A stretch of 64,000 nt of DNA, taken from the NCBI GenBank assembly GCA_023052935.1, contig CM041292.1, forward strand, positions 79,183,669-79,247,668. Direction: 5' to 3'. Each line of letters starts with the position of its first letter. Position 1 is the first letter of the stretch. Shown one piece after another: positions 11,193 through 22,102 of this stretch. The notes below the pieces were generated by a model. The model ran no database searches and had not been told where the DNA came from. It saw nothing but the letters and a program-made list of their open reading frames with translations. The DNA comes from Piezodorus guildinii. Lineage: Eukaryota > Arthropoda > Insecta > Hemiptera > Pentatomidae. The position numbers were made by a program, and so were the translations under genes.

Positions 11193-11706
11193 AAATGCCA
11201 TATTCAATGTAGTAAACTTTTTAAGTAAGTATAAAATGGTTGTATAAAAAAGCTAAATAAATTTAAAAAAGTACTTATTACACATAATAATAATGGGTAA
11301 ATATTAAATTTTAAGATTAGCAAGGAATTTAGAGACCCACTACGGTCGCATTCCATAATAGCAGGAGTAGGAAACATCTTTTCTTGAATACACAAAGAGA
11401 TTTATTTCGAACTTATTCGAGATTTATGAATTTCAAAGTGAGTTTAGAGAGAAAATTTATTTGAAATTAAACCTGTTTAACTTTAATAAAATCATATATA
11501 TTTAGATAGTCGCATAAGAGAAAAAAATAGGGAATATAATAGGTTCATTAAAAAAAAAAATTCTTCAAAAACCTTAATTTTTGTACCAATGTGCTATTAA
11601 AAGATTTGAATATCTTCAAGAATATTTTATTGACCAATAAAGTTACTAAGGTGATCTTCAAGTTAATTAAACCTGTTCTTTACTTTTACTTAAATCTATA
11701 TAAAAT
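11193..11706. other. AT-rich non-coding DNA, nothing recognised
   Basis: No repeat shared with the rest of the window and no convincing frame. Confidence 0.4.
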
Positions 11707-12075
11707 ATGGGCAAAATGTTGCTATCGTGATAAATTTTGAATTCGAGTTTTCACTGGAAATACACGTATTAGAATCCCCTTAGTTTAGATGACCATGTCC
11801 CGTAAAAGGTCTGTGTTTGTATGAGATAAGTCGAGCCTGAAAACGATAAGTTTTACACAACTTTTCTATTCATATTTTTTAAGCGTATTTGTCTCAGACC
11901 AAATGTTTCAACAAAATCAGAAAACCAAAAGAGTCACTTTATACCAAACATTTTACAAATGATTTTCTCAAAAACAGCTCGAACGATTTTTATTAAAGTC
12001 ACTGATTAGTGTAATATTTAATGAAATTTAACATCATGTAGGTTTCAATCAATCGATTAAACATAAATAAAGAGA
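11707..12075 (-). mobile_element. Inverted-repeat element family 1, partial copy
   Basis: In reverse orientation it follows the family 1 order: the 'gcgatcgtgaaaattttcg' block, the GTCCCG(C)AAAAGG block, the 'gtttttgagaaaatcg' block and the ATGTAGGTTTCA block. The terminal ACTTTCACTTACC is missing. This copy is diverged and therefore old. Confidence 0.7.
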
Positions 12076-12211
12076 ATTATTTTTTGTAATTTTTAGGCCT
12101 TCATTATAAGGGTTCAGTCATTACATTGGGTTGTAAAATATGTTCCTAGCGTTTTTTAATAGTGATTTCAATAAAAGTTTCAGATTCTTGTAAATGATTT
12201 TAATCTATAGA

Positions 12212-13465
12212 TAGATAGATAGAGATAGAAAAGTCTGTTTTTATTTTTCAAAATTACATCAAATAGCCAATAAGCAAATAAAGAAAATAAATAAACAAAT
12301 TACAAATTAGGAAATACAATAATAAAAATCAGACACACTACATGGTCTGTTGACCGTCCGGGGAGTCTGTGTTTATTAACAAAATTAATCCTTAATCTAT
12401 CAATATAAATAATCAATAACAAAATAAGAAACAAACACTTCCCATGTTATTTATGTACTAAAATTAATTCACAAATAGTTTTATTTAATTTAACTATTAA
12501 CTGGAGAAATTAACTAACGCCAACCAATCTTTTCCATTTATCAACTCTAAAATTTGATCCCAGGTTAAATTTTTAGAATGAAAATATTTTTTTCTGAACT
12601 CAGTAAGTATTGGACAGGCAGCCAAAAAGTGAAAAAGGTCTTCTGTTTCATTTGTATTGCACAAACTACATTTATTATTTGTTTTTATGAAATGTTTGTA
12701 ATTCAGGTTTAATACATCAGCTCTGATTTTAATTACCCATCTAATCACCTCCAGTGAACATTTGTCAGTAATGTAATTTACTGTGGTTAAATGTGGATAA
12801 AAGGGAGAAGTTTTAGAATTTTTAACTTTAATAATATTTTGAGTATAAATATGTTTTTGCATTTGAACCCTTAATGCTGCTAGACTATTTTTCCATAACT
12901 TAATATCATCACAGTTAAATAGATTTAAGTTAAAATTTAATCCATGCGATTCTTTCATGTTTTTGAACCATGCTATTTTTTTCTTAATTATATGTAATGC
13001 TAATATCTTTGGATATCTATGTGGTGGTAAATTCAAAATTTTAATAATATAATCGAAATGCATCTTTAGGGTGAACATAAATATTGGATCTATTGTTGTT
13101 TCAAAATGAAGAAAATGAGTGGGAGTATATTTTGGCAATTTAAATAGTTTTTTAAGAAAAAATCTTTGTAGTTTTTCCACGGCATCATGACTAACCCCAC
13201 CCCAGACTTGTGCTCCATAGCACATAACTGCCCTACTAATGGAATTAAATATCTCCAACTTTTTTGAAAGAACTATGTCTTTGTTTTCCATAAACTGGCC
13301 CCAAATCAAATTCAAACCTACCTTAGCTTTATTCAGTTTTTCTTCGAGGTGTTTTGTCATTGAAAGAGTAAGCGTAAGAGTGATCCCTAGATATTTGTAC
13401 TGCTGCACTACTTCAATATTTTCTGAGCCTAAGAACCATTTTTTAATCTATTCTATACATTTCAA
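12212..13465 (-). mobile_element. LINE 3' half (thumb, zinc motif, 3' UTR)
   Basis: A minus-strand frame of 303 codons (13408-12497) is open further upstream to a TAG near 13450. It starts in the RT thumb (QQYKYLGITLTLTLSMTKHL), has an unassigned middle (CYGAQVWG, typical of ORF2 after the RT) and ends with a zinc motif C-S-L-C ... H-F-L-A-A-C at residues 246-264. There is no RNase H. The 3' UTR (12496-12236) leads into a CTATCTATCTATC-type tail at 12212-12235. The frame is intact for its length, which suggests a fairly recent, 5'-truncated insertion. The clade is not certain; R1/L2-like groups are possible. Confidence 0.7.
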
Positions 13466-13477
13466 TCCAAAATTTTA

Positions 13478-13705
13478 AGAATGATAACAACAGCTCCTTG
13501 GTACGTAAACAACAGAACCCTACGTACGGACTTACAACAACCAACAGTTGAATAACATATACGAACACTATATATTCGTTTTAACAGTAAACTTAACGGA
13601 CACGACAATAGACTGATTAACGACATGTCAATAGTTGAAATGCCAGTCAGAAGAAGGCTAAAGAGAGGCTGGATGAGGGACCTCCTCGGATAAAATAAAG
13701 CCATG
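13478..13705 (+). mobile_element. Jockey-like LINE C-terminal fragment
   Basis: The frame reads APWYVNNRTLRTDLQQPTVE, a stop, then LNGHDNRLINDM and RRRLKRGWMRDLL. This is the C-terminus of Jockey-clade ORF2, where the family pattern is 'PWYV-N--LH-DL--P-V ... HPNPL ... RRLKR-W-RDL'. The same tail is encoded at 20156-20455 (minus). One in-frame stop. Confidence 0.7.
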
Positions 13706-14292
13706 GAAGGGGTGCTGCTGGGCATTTTCCTTCTTCATGCCTACCATGCCTGATCTCAATTTGTACAGCACATTTGCTGATTTTCATATACATTTTGACA
13801 GGCGTGAATATATATATAAAGAGAAAAAAAAAATCTATTATATATGACCCATCCTATTTTCATTTTTTACATGTTGCCATCTTTCAGGTAATTTTTTGAA
13901 TTTGGCATCATCAAAAGCTTAAGAACGAACCGAGTGCGTCGTGACTTCCAATTCAAAATTTTCGGTTCTGAACCGAGAAAATCACTTACAGACGGTGCTT
14001 TTTCAAGGCATTTTCGGCATACACAAAGCAAATTTTGTTAACCTTCTGAGCAGCGGATTTTCTTTTTCGGAAATACAAAATCATTAAATGACGAAAATCA
14101 ATTTTTTCTCTTCCATTTTGAGTTCACTTAACTCGGTTGAAACTGATGCATAAGGTACCTTAACTAACCCTTTTAGGATATGTAAACATTATTGAGCAAG
14201 TAAACATAATTTTATAAACACAGAGACGATTACATATATAAAGTTACATATATCAAAATATTGAAAAACGCAATGAACTTATTTTGCAACCC

Positions 14293-15905
14293 AATATTTA
14301 GCTTAATCTCTTTACTTTTTCTTAAGAACTTTTTGCATTTAAACTGAAAAATTCCATTTACAAGGTCTAGCAATGAGAAGAATGCATCTCTAAGCTGTTT
14401 TCGAAGCTAGGTAATCCCTATAAATAAGCCGGTCTTAAAATCTCATTTAAGTATCATTAGGATTCAGATCAGAGCAATCGCCAAGATAGGATTCTGTGGC
14501 CTTGGGTTATCATGAATGCTTGATACAGACCACTCGGGTAAAGAATGAACATTGGTATTAATTCGGTTATATTAAAGTCAACACCACAGTTTTCGGGTGA
14601 TTTAGTGATTTTTTTCGTTGTTATTTAATTTTGAAAACTCAGAAAGAATTTATACAAAATTTAAACCGACATTATAACTATATTTAATAGTAATATTTCC
14701 ATAATTTACACATTTTTGAAGTGCAGAATCAGGAAATTCAGATTCAAGAGAGACAAGTTTATATTATATAATCCGATACAGCTTTATAACATGTAGAAGG
14801 TAATGGGAAAATACTTAATCTGAGAAATGGATGAAGTTTCAAAGATAAGATATTCATATTCAGAAACATAACATATTAATATCTCGCCAGTTATTTTAAA
14901 AATAAACCTGTTAAAATATTTTAAATGCAATTCCTTATTTAATTATAAGACCCGATTCGCTTCGTTTTTTAATTTTTTTTTTTTTAATCTTATATTGAAT
15001 TCCAATACCTTATATAAATTAATGTCGATTTTTTATTTACAGATGGACTGAAAACTTATTGCTTATTTGTACTCACCGTCAAACTTTAATTACGTAATAT
15101 ATAAACCAGAATTAATACAAGTATACTTAAAAATTCTTTTAAAACTTTATTAGAATTAATAGCGTTGATTATTGTCTTATACGTTTTACACATTGATAGT
15201 TTATCCTAAAAAATTACATATTTTTACGAATTCTAAAAACATTTTAACTAACTAATATTTGAACTTAGCCACCGTTTAAATCAATAACCTTTTGTTGTAA
15301 TTTTTATATGATACATTTTTTTTTTATTTAAGAAAAACAGCCATATAATATATATAATTCCTATCATCAAAAAATTCGATCCTATTACCGAAAGATATTA
15401 TAAATTGGACAAGGAAGTAACGGTTAAATAAAATTCTTGAAAGATTCTCGAAGAAAAGAAAGAAGTTGGTGTTAAAATGTGAGTTAAATAAACCTGCCGG
15501 GATTTTGTGGGGGGAGGAGAGGGGGGAGAAAGAAGATAGAAATATTTTTTTTTCCCACTGAAATTCAGAATCCAATGTCGTTCAAATACAATATATTATG
15601 CATCCATCAAAGTATTAAAAAGGAAAAAAAAATTTATTATTGCATGCATGTATTAACGATTATCCATCAAAATTAGATATGTAATGTTTATATATTTAAA
15701 AAAATCAGAAGATTTAGGAATAGAATAAAGTAGCGAAAACCGACTTTTTTGCGTATTAAGTAATTAAAGAAAGTCTAAACGCAAATAACATTAACTACAG
15801 GACAACATCCGAAATAATTCACTACTTCCATTTTAAAAAAATGCGGCAAATTATTGATACTATGGTTTATTATTTATTTATATAATTATATTATGATACT
15901 TACAT
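14293..15905. other. AT-rich non-coding DNA, nothing recognised
   Basis: Contains homopolymer tracts (T run near 14980, purine-rich GGGGGGAGGAGAGGGG near 15510). The minus frame at 15324-15575 is low complexity and matches nothing I recognise. No splice-flanked exon candidate was found. Confidence 0.4.
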
Positions 15906-16250
15906 AGCTGTAGTAGCGAATAGGAGTTTAATCAAAATCGTTAGAGTCGTTTTTGAGAAAATCGTAAAAAGGTGCTGAATGCATGGGATAAAGTAGGACT
16001 TCCGATCAGCCGATTTTAGAGTGAAAACGTTGCTGTAACATCTCGAGCGTATCGTAGTCTTAAATATGAATTTACAGTTTCGAACAACTTTTCGTTTTCC
16101 TGCTAAACTCACCACACACACAAACCTTTTTGCGGAACTTGGTTATTTGGACTCAGGGGAACCTATTTCCGTTGAAAACTGGAATTCGAAAATTTTCACG
16201 ATCTCAATACTTTCCCTTACTATATATTTTATATATAGGTAAGTGAAAGT
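15906..16250 (+). mobile_element. Inverted-repeat element family 1, right half
   Basis: Starts inside the family ('gagtttaatcaaaatcgtt', then 'cgtttttgagaaaatcgta') and runs to the complete right terminus GGTAAGTGAAAGT at 16238-16250. It carries the conserved TTACTATATATTTTATATAT palindrome just inside the end. Confidence 0.85.
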
Positions 16251-16384
16251 AAAAACTTTAAAGAATCATTCATTCAGTTTCGTTGGAAACACATGTTTTT
16301 GATTAAATAATATAACAGTATAAAACTGTTAAGTACAAAAATAATCTTGGTTTATGCAGTTTACATTAACTTCCACAACTTTGT

Positions 16385-16915
16385 CTAAAAAATAACTTTA
16401 CAATGGTATGTTATGCATCTATCTTACTATTCATATGTTGAAAGAAAAGCTACCTAAATAAATATGTTTTCTCTTTTCTCCTTCAGTTGATTATGAAGTT
16501 CGTTCAATTTGTATATTTAGCCGTTTTTAATCATTGTTTACAAGATGATGTTTATTTATTTTTTGAAAATTAAGAGAAAGAAAACTTAAAATATCGGCAT
16601 TCAAGCCCTGCCAGACTATTTCAATCAGAATGAAACCTACATGATGTAAATGACATTAATAAACATTTAAAACCGTCAGAGCCGTTTTTTTTATAAAAAC
16701 GTAAACCAGCGCAAAATGTAGGGAATAAAAAAGCACTTCATGAAATTTCAGTTTCGCACATCTTATCGTTTTCGTGCTAGACTTACCACACACACAAACC
16801 TTTTGGAGGGACTTGGCCATTTGGACTCTGAGGACCTTAAAACATGTATTTCCGAAGGAAACTATCATTCGAAAATCAACACGATCGCAATACTTTCCCT
16901 TACTATATATTTAAA
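16385..16915 (+). mobile_element. Inverted-repeat element family 1, internal part
   Basis: Shares the family order: the GTATGTTATGCATCTAT block, the TTCTCCTTCAGTTGATTATG block, 'aatatcggcattcaagccctg', 'aatcagaatgaaacctacatg', then the CACACACAAACC block and ACTTTCCCTTACTATATATT. Both termini are missing. It lies 135 bp after the previous copy in the same orientation. Confidence 0.8.
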
Positions 16916-16974
16916 ATTGTTGCATTATGGATTTACAAATCTTATTCACATCACATTTTATACATGATATTAAA

Positions 16975-17275
16975 AAAGACTCACGCTGCGAGAAAAGTCA
17001 CTGCTGAAGAAGACAGTCGACCCACCGAGACACAGTTTGCAGAGATGGTGCGCCAGATCTCGCAGCCTGCTGCCGAGAGGTGACCACCTACTAGCCTCTC
17101 TACCCTAACAGGAGTCACCTCCAGGATATCAGCAAATGCAGCTTACATACCCTAGTAGCGTGCCTGACGTCAGACCAGGCTACAAGACAATGCCTCCTAC
17201 CACACAGGATCCCCAGGAAACTGTCTTTCGTCAAAGCAGTGTCCTTTTTAGAGGACGCTACGTGCAAGGGTTATT
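16975..17275 (+). other. GC-richer, coding-like patch, unrecognised
   Basis: A sharp boundary separates this from AT-rich family 1 DNA. The plus frame gives ARKVTAEEDSRPTETQFAEM, then VRQISQPAAER and a stop at 17081-17083. The rest, to about 17260, is GC-richer with several stops. It may be the start of a gag or ORF1-like retroelement protein, or host exon debris. No motif allows a call. Confidence 0.25.
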
Positions 17276-18029
17276 AACTTTTTAGGAGAATCTTAATTTT
17301 TATTGTTTCCATAATGGATTTAGTCTATCTGTATTTAAAATACTCAAAGTAAAAACTGAATATAAAAGGGAATACAACTAAATTTATAAATACTCAAACC
17401 ATTTATTTTAAGGGAGTAAAATAGTTTGGAAAATATTAAAAATTCAGAAGACTACCGAAATTTAAAAATCATACATGTTTGAAGCCAAAAGTAGCTTAAG
17501 GAATAGATTGCTATTTAGCAATTACAAAAAAAATATTATAGAAAAACATTTTTATAGTAAAAAAACATGCAAATATCAAGCAATATTCCCTTTCTTTTTT
17601 ATTATTAATCGCGGTTTACTAATTCTAAAACTCTCTAGATATTTTTCCATATTATCAAAAACAATTGAGTTATAAGACTATACATATATGAAAGATTTCA
17701 ATTTTTTTTTTTCCTCGCCGTTTCCTGATCTTAAAACATTATACCTATTTTCTCTATCTTCGAAAATCGCTGATACATGGGAGTGTATATAGGAAAAAAT
17801 TCTTAATTTTTTAAAATATTTAATTCAATAGCTCGGTAATTTTTGAAATTTTTTAAAACTAATCGGCAGATATCAACTTCAAGGTGTTATCACAAAATGC
17901 ATTAAAGTGTTATTGTTTCTTTTAAATCCCCAAACTATTTGCAAATAAATATCTACGTATATTTTTGTATAAATTTAAATTAAAATGCTAACGCGAATCA
18001 CATATATTTTTGAGTGAGTATTACTACGG
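17276..18029. other. AT-rich non-coding DNA, nothing recognised
   Basis: It may include diverged internal sequence of family 1, but I cannot align it with confidence. Confidence 0.35.
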
Positions 18030-18721
18030 TTTTTTATCACTCTCTGTTAACTGTTACAACAGTTGTATAAGATAAATTTTTTTCTAAAATCTTTAGCTTT
18101 CCAACTGTATATTATACATCTATATTACTGTTTTTATGTTCAAAAACAAAAAATTGCATAAAATTTTTTTTTTAGTTTTCTTCTTTTGTTGTTTATTAAA
18201 TTCGCTCAACTTGCATATTTTACTGTTAATTATCATTGCTAACAAGGTAATATAGTTATTTTTATTGAATCAACAAAATTAATGGTACTTTAAAGGAAGA
18301 ACATTTAAAATATCGGCATTAAAGCCCTGTCACACCATTTTAATCAGAATAAAAACTACATGATATTAAAGCCTATTAAATTTTACATCGATATAGCGAG
18401 TTGAATTAAAATCGTCGGAACAGTTTTTGAGAAAATCGAAAAAAGGTGCAAAATGCATGGTATAACGTCGCTCTTCTGGTAAGCTCATTTTGATGAAAAA
18501 TGTTTTGTAACGTCTCGGGCGTATATTTGTCTTAAATATGAAATTTCAGTTTCATAAGACTTACTGTTTTCGCCCGGGAGTTACCACACACAGAGACCTT
18601 TTTGCGGGACTTGGTTATTTGGACTCAGGGGACCCTAAAATGTGTATTTCCGTCGAAAACTGGAGTTAGAAAATTTTCACGATCACAATACTTTCCCTTA
18701 CTATCTATAGTAAGTGAAAGG
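18030..18721 (+). mobile_element. Inverted-repeat element family 1, most of one copy
   Basis: Carries the 'tttttatcactctctgttaa' block, the 'aaatctttagctttccaac' block, the AATATCGGCATTAAAGCCCT block and the CGTCTCGGGCGTATA block, and ends with AGTAAGTGAAAG. The left terminus is not clear. Confidence 0.8.
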
Positions 18722-18935
18722 AACTAGCTGACCCAGCAAACGTTGTTTTGACATATAAATTATTTCTAGGAAATTTATAGTGTAGAAAAAAAATTAATTA
18801 CTTATTGTATGTGTGAAAGGATGTGATATATGAGTGAAAGAGGAATGGAGCGCTGTGAACGACGAGAGAATATAAAAATAACAAAACACCAAACATTAAT
18901 TTTTTAAAACTTTATTATAATTTTATTCCTTAAAT

Positions 18936-18955
18936 ATATATATATATATATATAA
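18936..18955. repeat. Short (AT)n run
   Basis: A TA dinucleotide run of about 20 bp between two family 1 copies. Confidence 0.8.
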
Positions 18956-19014
18956 AATATAAATTACACGAGAATTTTGTATATAAGATAAACAGAAAAT
19001 GCAATATGTTTTTT

Positions 19015-19790
19015 ACTTTCATTTACCTATATATGAAATATAAAGTAAGGGAAAGTATTGCGATCGTGAAAATTTTCGAATGATAGTTTTCTTCGGAAAT
19101 ACATGTTTTAAGATCCTCAGAGTCCAAATGGCCAAGTCCCTCAAAAAGGTTTGTGTGTGTGTGGCGAGTTCAGCACGAAAACGAAAAGTTGCACGAAATT
19201 GAAATTTTATGTTTAGATGTTCCGCCAACTTTTTCACCAAGATTTAACATCACGTGTGTAGCTCGAAAACGATAAATTGTATAAAAATGAAGTATAAAAA
19301 TTGTTTATGTTCTAGGAGCGTATATACCTGAGATGTTGCGACAGAATGAGACAGCAACTTTTTTTTATCAAAATCAACCAACCAGAAGAGCTACTTTACA
19401 CCACGAATTTTGCCCTTCTTTTTACGGATTTCTCAAAAACGACTGCAACGATTTCGATTAAACTCGCTATATCGCTATAGAATTTAATTGGCCTTAATAT
19501 CGTTTAGGTTTCGTTCTGATTGAAATTGTCTGACAGAACTTTAATGCCGAGTTATAAAGTACCTTTAATTTTGTAGATTCCAAAGAAATATCCACATCAT
19601 CTTATTAGTATAGATAAAAATAGTTAAATATATAAGCTGAACAAATTAGATTATGAACTAAAGGAGAAAAGGGCAAAAATATGTTTTTAGAACATGAGAA
19701 TAGTAGATAGACGTGTAATATCCAGCTAGATAAAGATTAGATTTTAGATTTATATTTATAGATAGATAGCAAGATTTTAGAAGAAGGTAA
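19015..19790 (-). mobile_element. Inverted-repeat element family 1, reverse copy
   Basis: Begins with ACTTTCATTTACCTATATA and follows the family in reverse: GGGAAAGTATTGCGATCGTG, then the 'cctcagagtccaaatggcc' block, the 'cgactgcaacgatttcgatt' block, and out to the TTTAGAACATGAGAATAGTA block. It faces the copy at 18030-18721, so the two form a large inverted pair around 18722-19014. Confidence 0.8.
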
Positions 19791-20009
19791 TATGAAGAGA
19801 ATAGTTCCTGAACTTAAGCAATTATTGTACATACTTTTGCATTGTTATATTATTTCATCTAGAACATATGTTCGTAACGAAACTGAATGTAATTCTTTAA
19901 ACTTTTTCGTTTAAAGTTGAACTCTGTTTTATAGTTCTTAAAATGATTCTAACTACCGAGGTAAGTAAATGTCGTGTGTTTCCCGCACCAGATTTTTTTG
20001 TGATTTATT

Positions 20010-21050
20010 TTTTTATTTTTTTTTTTTTTTAAACATAATTTATTGAAATTTACAACTGTACTCAAAAAAATACATCAAGTAAATATGATATTAGAAAAAT
20101 GACATGGAAGAGACTTGTAGAAGAACTACCCAATGGTAGCACTCCTGTAACTATTTTAAACTAGAAGGTCTCGGGGCCATCTCCTTTTCAGACGCCTCGG
20201 AGGATTGTCGGGAATTGAAGAGGAAGAAAGGATTGAAACTAGAGGATTAGGGTGGGAATGGAGTTTGTCATGAAAGGAATGGTATCTAGATCGGGCCAAA
20301 TCAGCATACGGAATATTAAGGTCTTTGTGGATCAGTTTATTAGTTACAAAATAAGGAGCATTGAGGATTTTACGCAGGATTTTGGATTGTAGGGATTGGA
20401 TACGGGAAGAATTTGATGGTTTAGTAAGCCCCAAAGCTCTACTCCGTAAGTCCATATAGGCCGTATGATAGTCATGTAGATGAGCCTTTTGTAGTTAAGT
20501 GGAAGATTGGAACGTTTGTCTAGTAAGTGTTGAAGTAGTCGAAAACGTCGTGCAGTTTCTTGTCGTTTCAGTCTTGTATGAGGGTTCCATGTAAGGCGTT
20601 TGTCAAGGTGTAGTCCTAGATATCGGATCTGTTCAACCGGGACAAGAGGAGTATTATTGAAGGAGACAGTAGGGCAGGATGTCATTGGTTTACGACGAAG
20701 GGTAAAGGTAATTTGGCTGGATTTGTTGGCATTTATTTTAATTCTCCAGTTCTGACACCATACTTCAAGGTCTCTGATGTGGGATTGGAGAGTTTGAGAG
20801 GAAATAGTTGGATCAGCATTGACTGATAACACACATGTGTCATCAGCATAGGTAGAAAGGAAAGTGTTAGGATGGGATGGGATATCAGCTGTATAAACTG
20901 TGTAAAGGATGGGTCCTAGGATACTGCCTTGAGGAACACCAGCAAACTGACTAAAAATGGATGAATAGGAATTATTATGATTTACTTTGAAGGATCTGCC
21001 AGTGAGGTAGGACTGGATGATAAGGAAGTATGTAGGAGGGAGGAATTTGT
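20010..21050 (-). mobile_element. Jockey-like LINE, 5'-truncated, with poly(A) and target duplication
   Basis: Two overlapping minus frames joined by one frameshift near 20400 cover the RT from just before motif 'AGVPQGSILGP'. They include STYADDTCVLS (YADD box), YLGLHLDKRLTWNPH (thumb) and the C-terminal PPRRLKRRWPRDLL. The 3' UTR ends in an A/T-rich poly(A) tract (20012-20030 as T on the plus strand). The 10-bp string AATAAATCAC (minus strand) occurs after the poly(A) (20000-20009) and at the 5' junction (21051-21060), a plausible target duplication. The single frameshift suggests a fairly young copy. Confidence 0.85.
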
Positions 21051-21069
21051 GTGATTTATTAAGAAACAA
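20344..21069 (-). pseudogene. Jockey-like reverse transcriptase, C-terminal part
   Basis: 241 codons, of which the first few include the flank. The order is the 'PPTYF-LI-SYL-GR-F' thumb-side helix region, GVPQGSILGP (RT domain 4), TYADD (catalytic Asp pair), the CQNWRIKINANKS block, VEQIRYLGLHLD, and IRPIWTYGVELWG. The N-terminal endonuclease and the first catalytic Asp (KAFD motif) are absent because of 5' truncation. A frameshift splits off the last 99 codons (20156-20455), which complete the Jockey C-terminus. Confidence 0.8.
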
Positions 21070-21372
21070 ATTTAGAGGAAATAATAACTATTGGTAATTA
21101 TAAGTTAATTTTGTTCAAGTCTATACATTATTATATATGATTCATTCATAGAAACTGCTTCATTTTTGTTCACTTATTTTACAACCCGAAGACTACAACT
21201 CTCCTAGGCCATTTTAGACGTTAATTTAAATTTCTAATAAGACAATTATAAAGAATATCTCTATAGCGAATATATTTTGGATTGGAAAGATGTGAGTTGT
21301 GTAAATATATACACCATTCATTGATGACTAATTTAATATAATAAGGCATGGTATTGCAGTTTTTACAATTAT
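21070..21372. other. AT-rich non-coding DNA, nothing recognised
   Basis: Contains TTTTACAACCCGAAGAC near 21177, which resembles a family 2 terminus, but no second end was found. Confidence 0.35.
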
Positions 21373-22102
21373 AAAAAAAAAAAAATAAATAAACCTTTGC
21401 CACTTACAACCCATGAAGATTCTTGGGCTCAGTACATATAGAGATTCGTACCGTTTCAAGGCCAACGGCCGTGCAATGAGGTGATTCGGCCGAGATCACG
21501 CTCAACAGCCAGGTTTTTCCCCATTTTATTGAGGAAATGGGAGGAATGGGTCTGCCCCAGAAGGGTCTCCATACCCTACGATCGCCCCCGGCTGAAATAA
21601 CAGAATAAATAATTTCTTTTCTTTTTTAATTTTTCCGGAAATTGTTTTCTTAATATTACACACTTAAATAAGCACACCTTAACTTCCTTTTGTTAATTAT
21701 TTATTTTATTTCATAATTTTTTACATCATTTATCAACGTTTCGGGGTTCTTTTCCCATTCTCAAGATATTATGTCCTTTTCTAAAAGTTCATCTATTTAG
21801 TAAATCTAGTTTAACTAAATTTAAATATGTAAATTAGCACCAACCATATGACTAACAATTTGATGAACAAAATAGATGAACTTTTAGAAAAACCAATAAT
21901 ATCTTGAGAATAGGAAAAGAACCCCGGAACGTTGATAAATGATGTAAAAAATTATGAAAAAAATAAATAATTAACAAAAGGAAGTTAAGGTGTGCTTATT
22001 TAAGTGTGTAGGAATAAATAATATTCCCTCACAAACGGGATTCGAACCCAGGACCTGGAGCACAGTAGACTAACGCTCTATCCACCAGACCACGCCGCTC
22101 CC
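21373..22102 (-). mobile_element. tRNA-derived SINE, family B, interrupted by a foldback element
   Basis: On the minus strand the head GGGAGCGGCGTGGTCTGGTG and the B box (GGGTTCGAATCCCG-like) are at 22102-22036. The body stops at an AATAAAT(A)AT block (22011-22022) and resumes at 21612 with the 'ctgttatttcagccggggg' block, the GGAGACCCTTCTGGGGCAGA block and the 'gagcgtgatctcggccgaa' block, ending in a tail at 21373-21395. The family also occurs at 39490-39766 and 62707-63020, which show the uninterrupted form. Confidence 0.85.
21657..22010. mobile_element. 354-bp foldback DNA element inside a SINE
   Basis: Left arm 21657-21798 and right arm 21870-22010 are inverted copies of about 141 bp around a 71-bp loop. 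The outer ends read TACACACTTAAATAAGCACA and its complement. A GAATAAATAAT string flanks the inserted block at 21603-21613 and 22012-22022, a likely target duplication. About 43 bp between the left duplication and the left arm is unexplained. Each arm carries a CGAAACGTTGA motif next to a GGG/CCC stem, the same layout as the Penelope-type terminal motif. Confidence 0.8.

Larger units (their letters stand above)
12128..14292. mobile_element. Inverted-repeat element family 2, split by LINE insertions
   Basis: The left end GGGTTGTAAAATATGTTCC and the right end (ATTTTGCAACCC, ending at 14292) are imperfect inverted copies, each followed inward by a TAGCGTTTTT-like block. The interior matches the copy at 26002-26475: 'gatttcaataaaa(a/g)(c/t)ttcagattc' on the left, then CAGCGGATTTTC and CTCGGTTGAAACTGATGCAT on the right. 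Between the matching parts sit two LINE remnants (12212-13465 and 13478-13705) that the other copy lacks, so they inserted later. No transposase is seen; it is a non-autonomous DNA element. Confidence 0.6.

Noticed and set aside
15324..15575. 83-codon minus-strand frame
   Set aside because: Low-complexity Phe/Leu/Ser-rich reading of AT-rich DNA with no motif or splice context.
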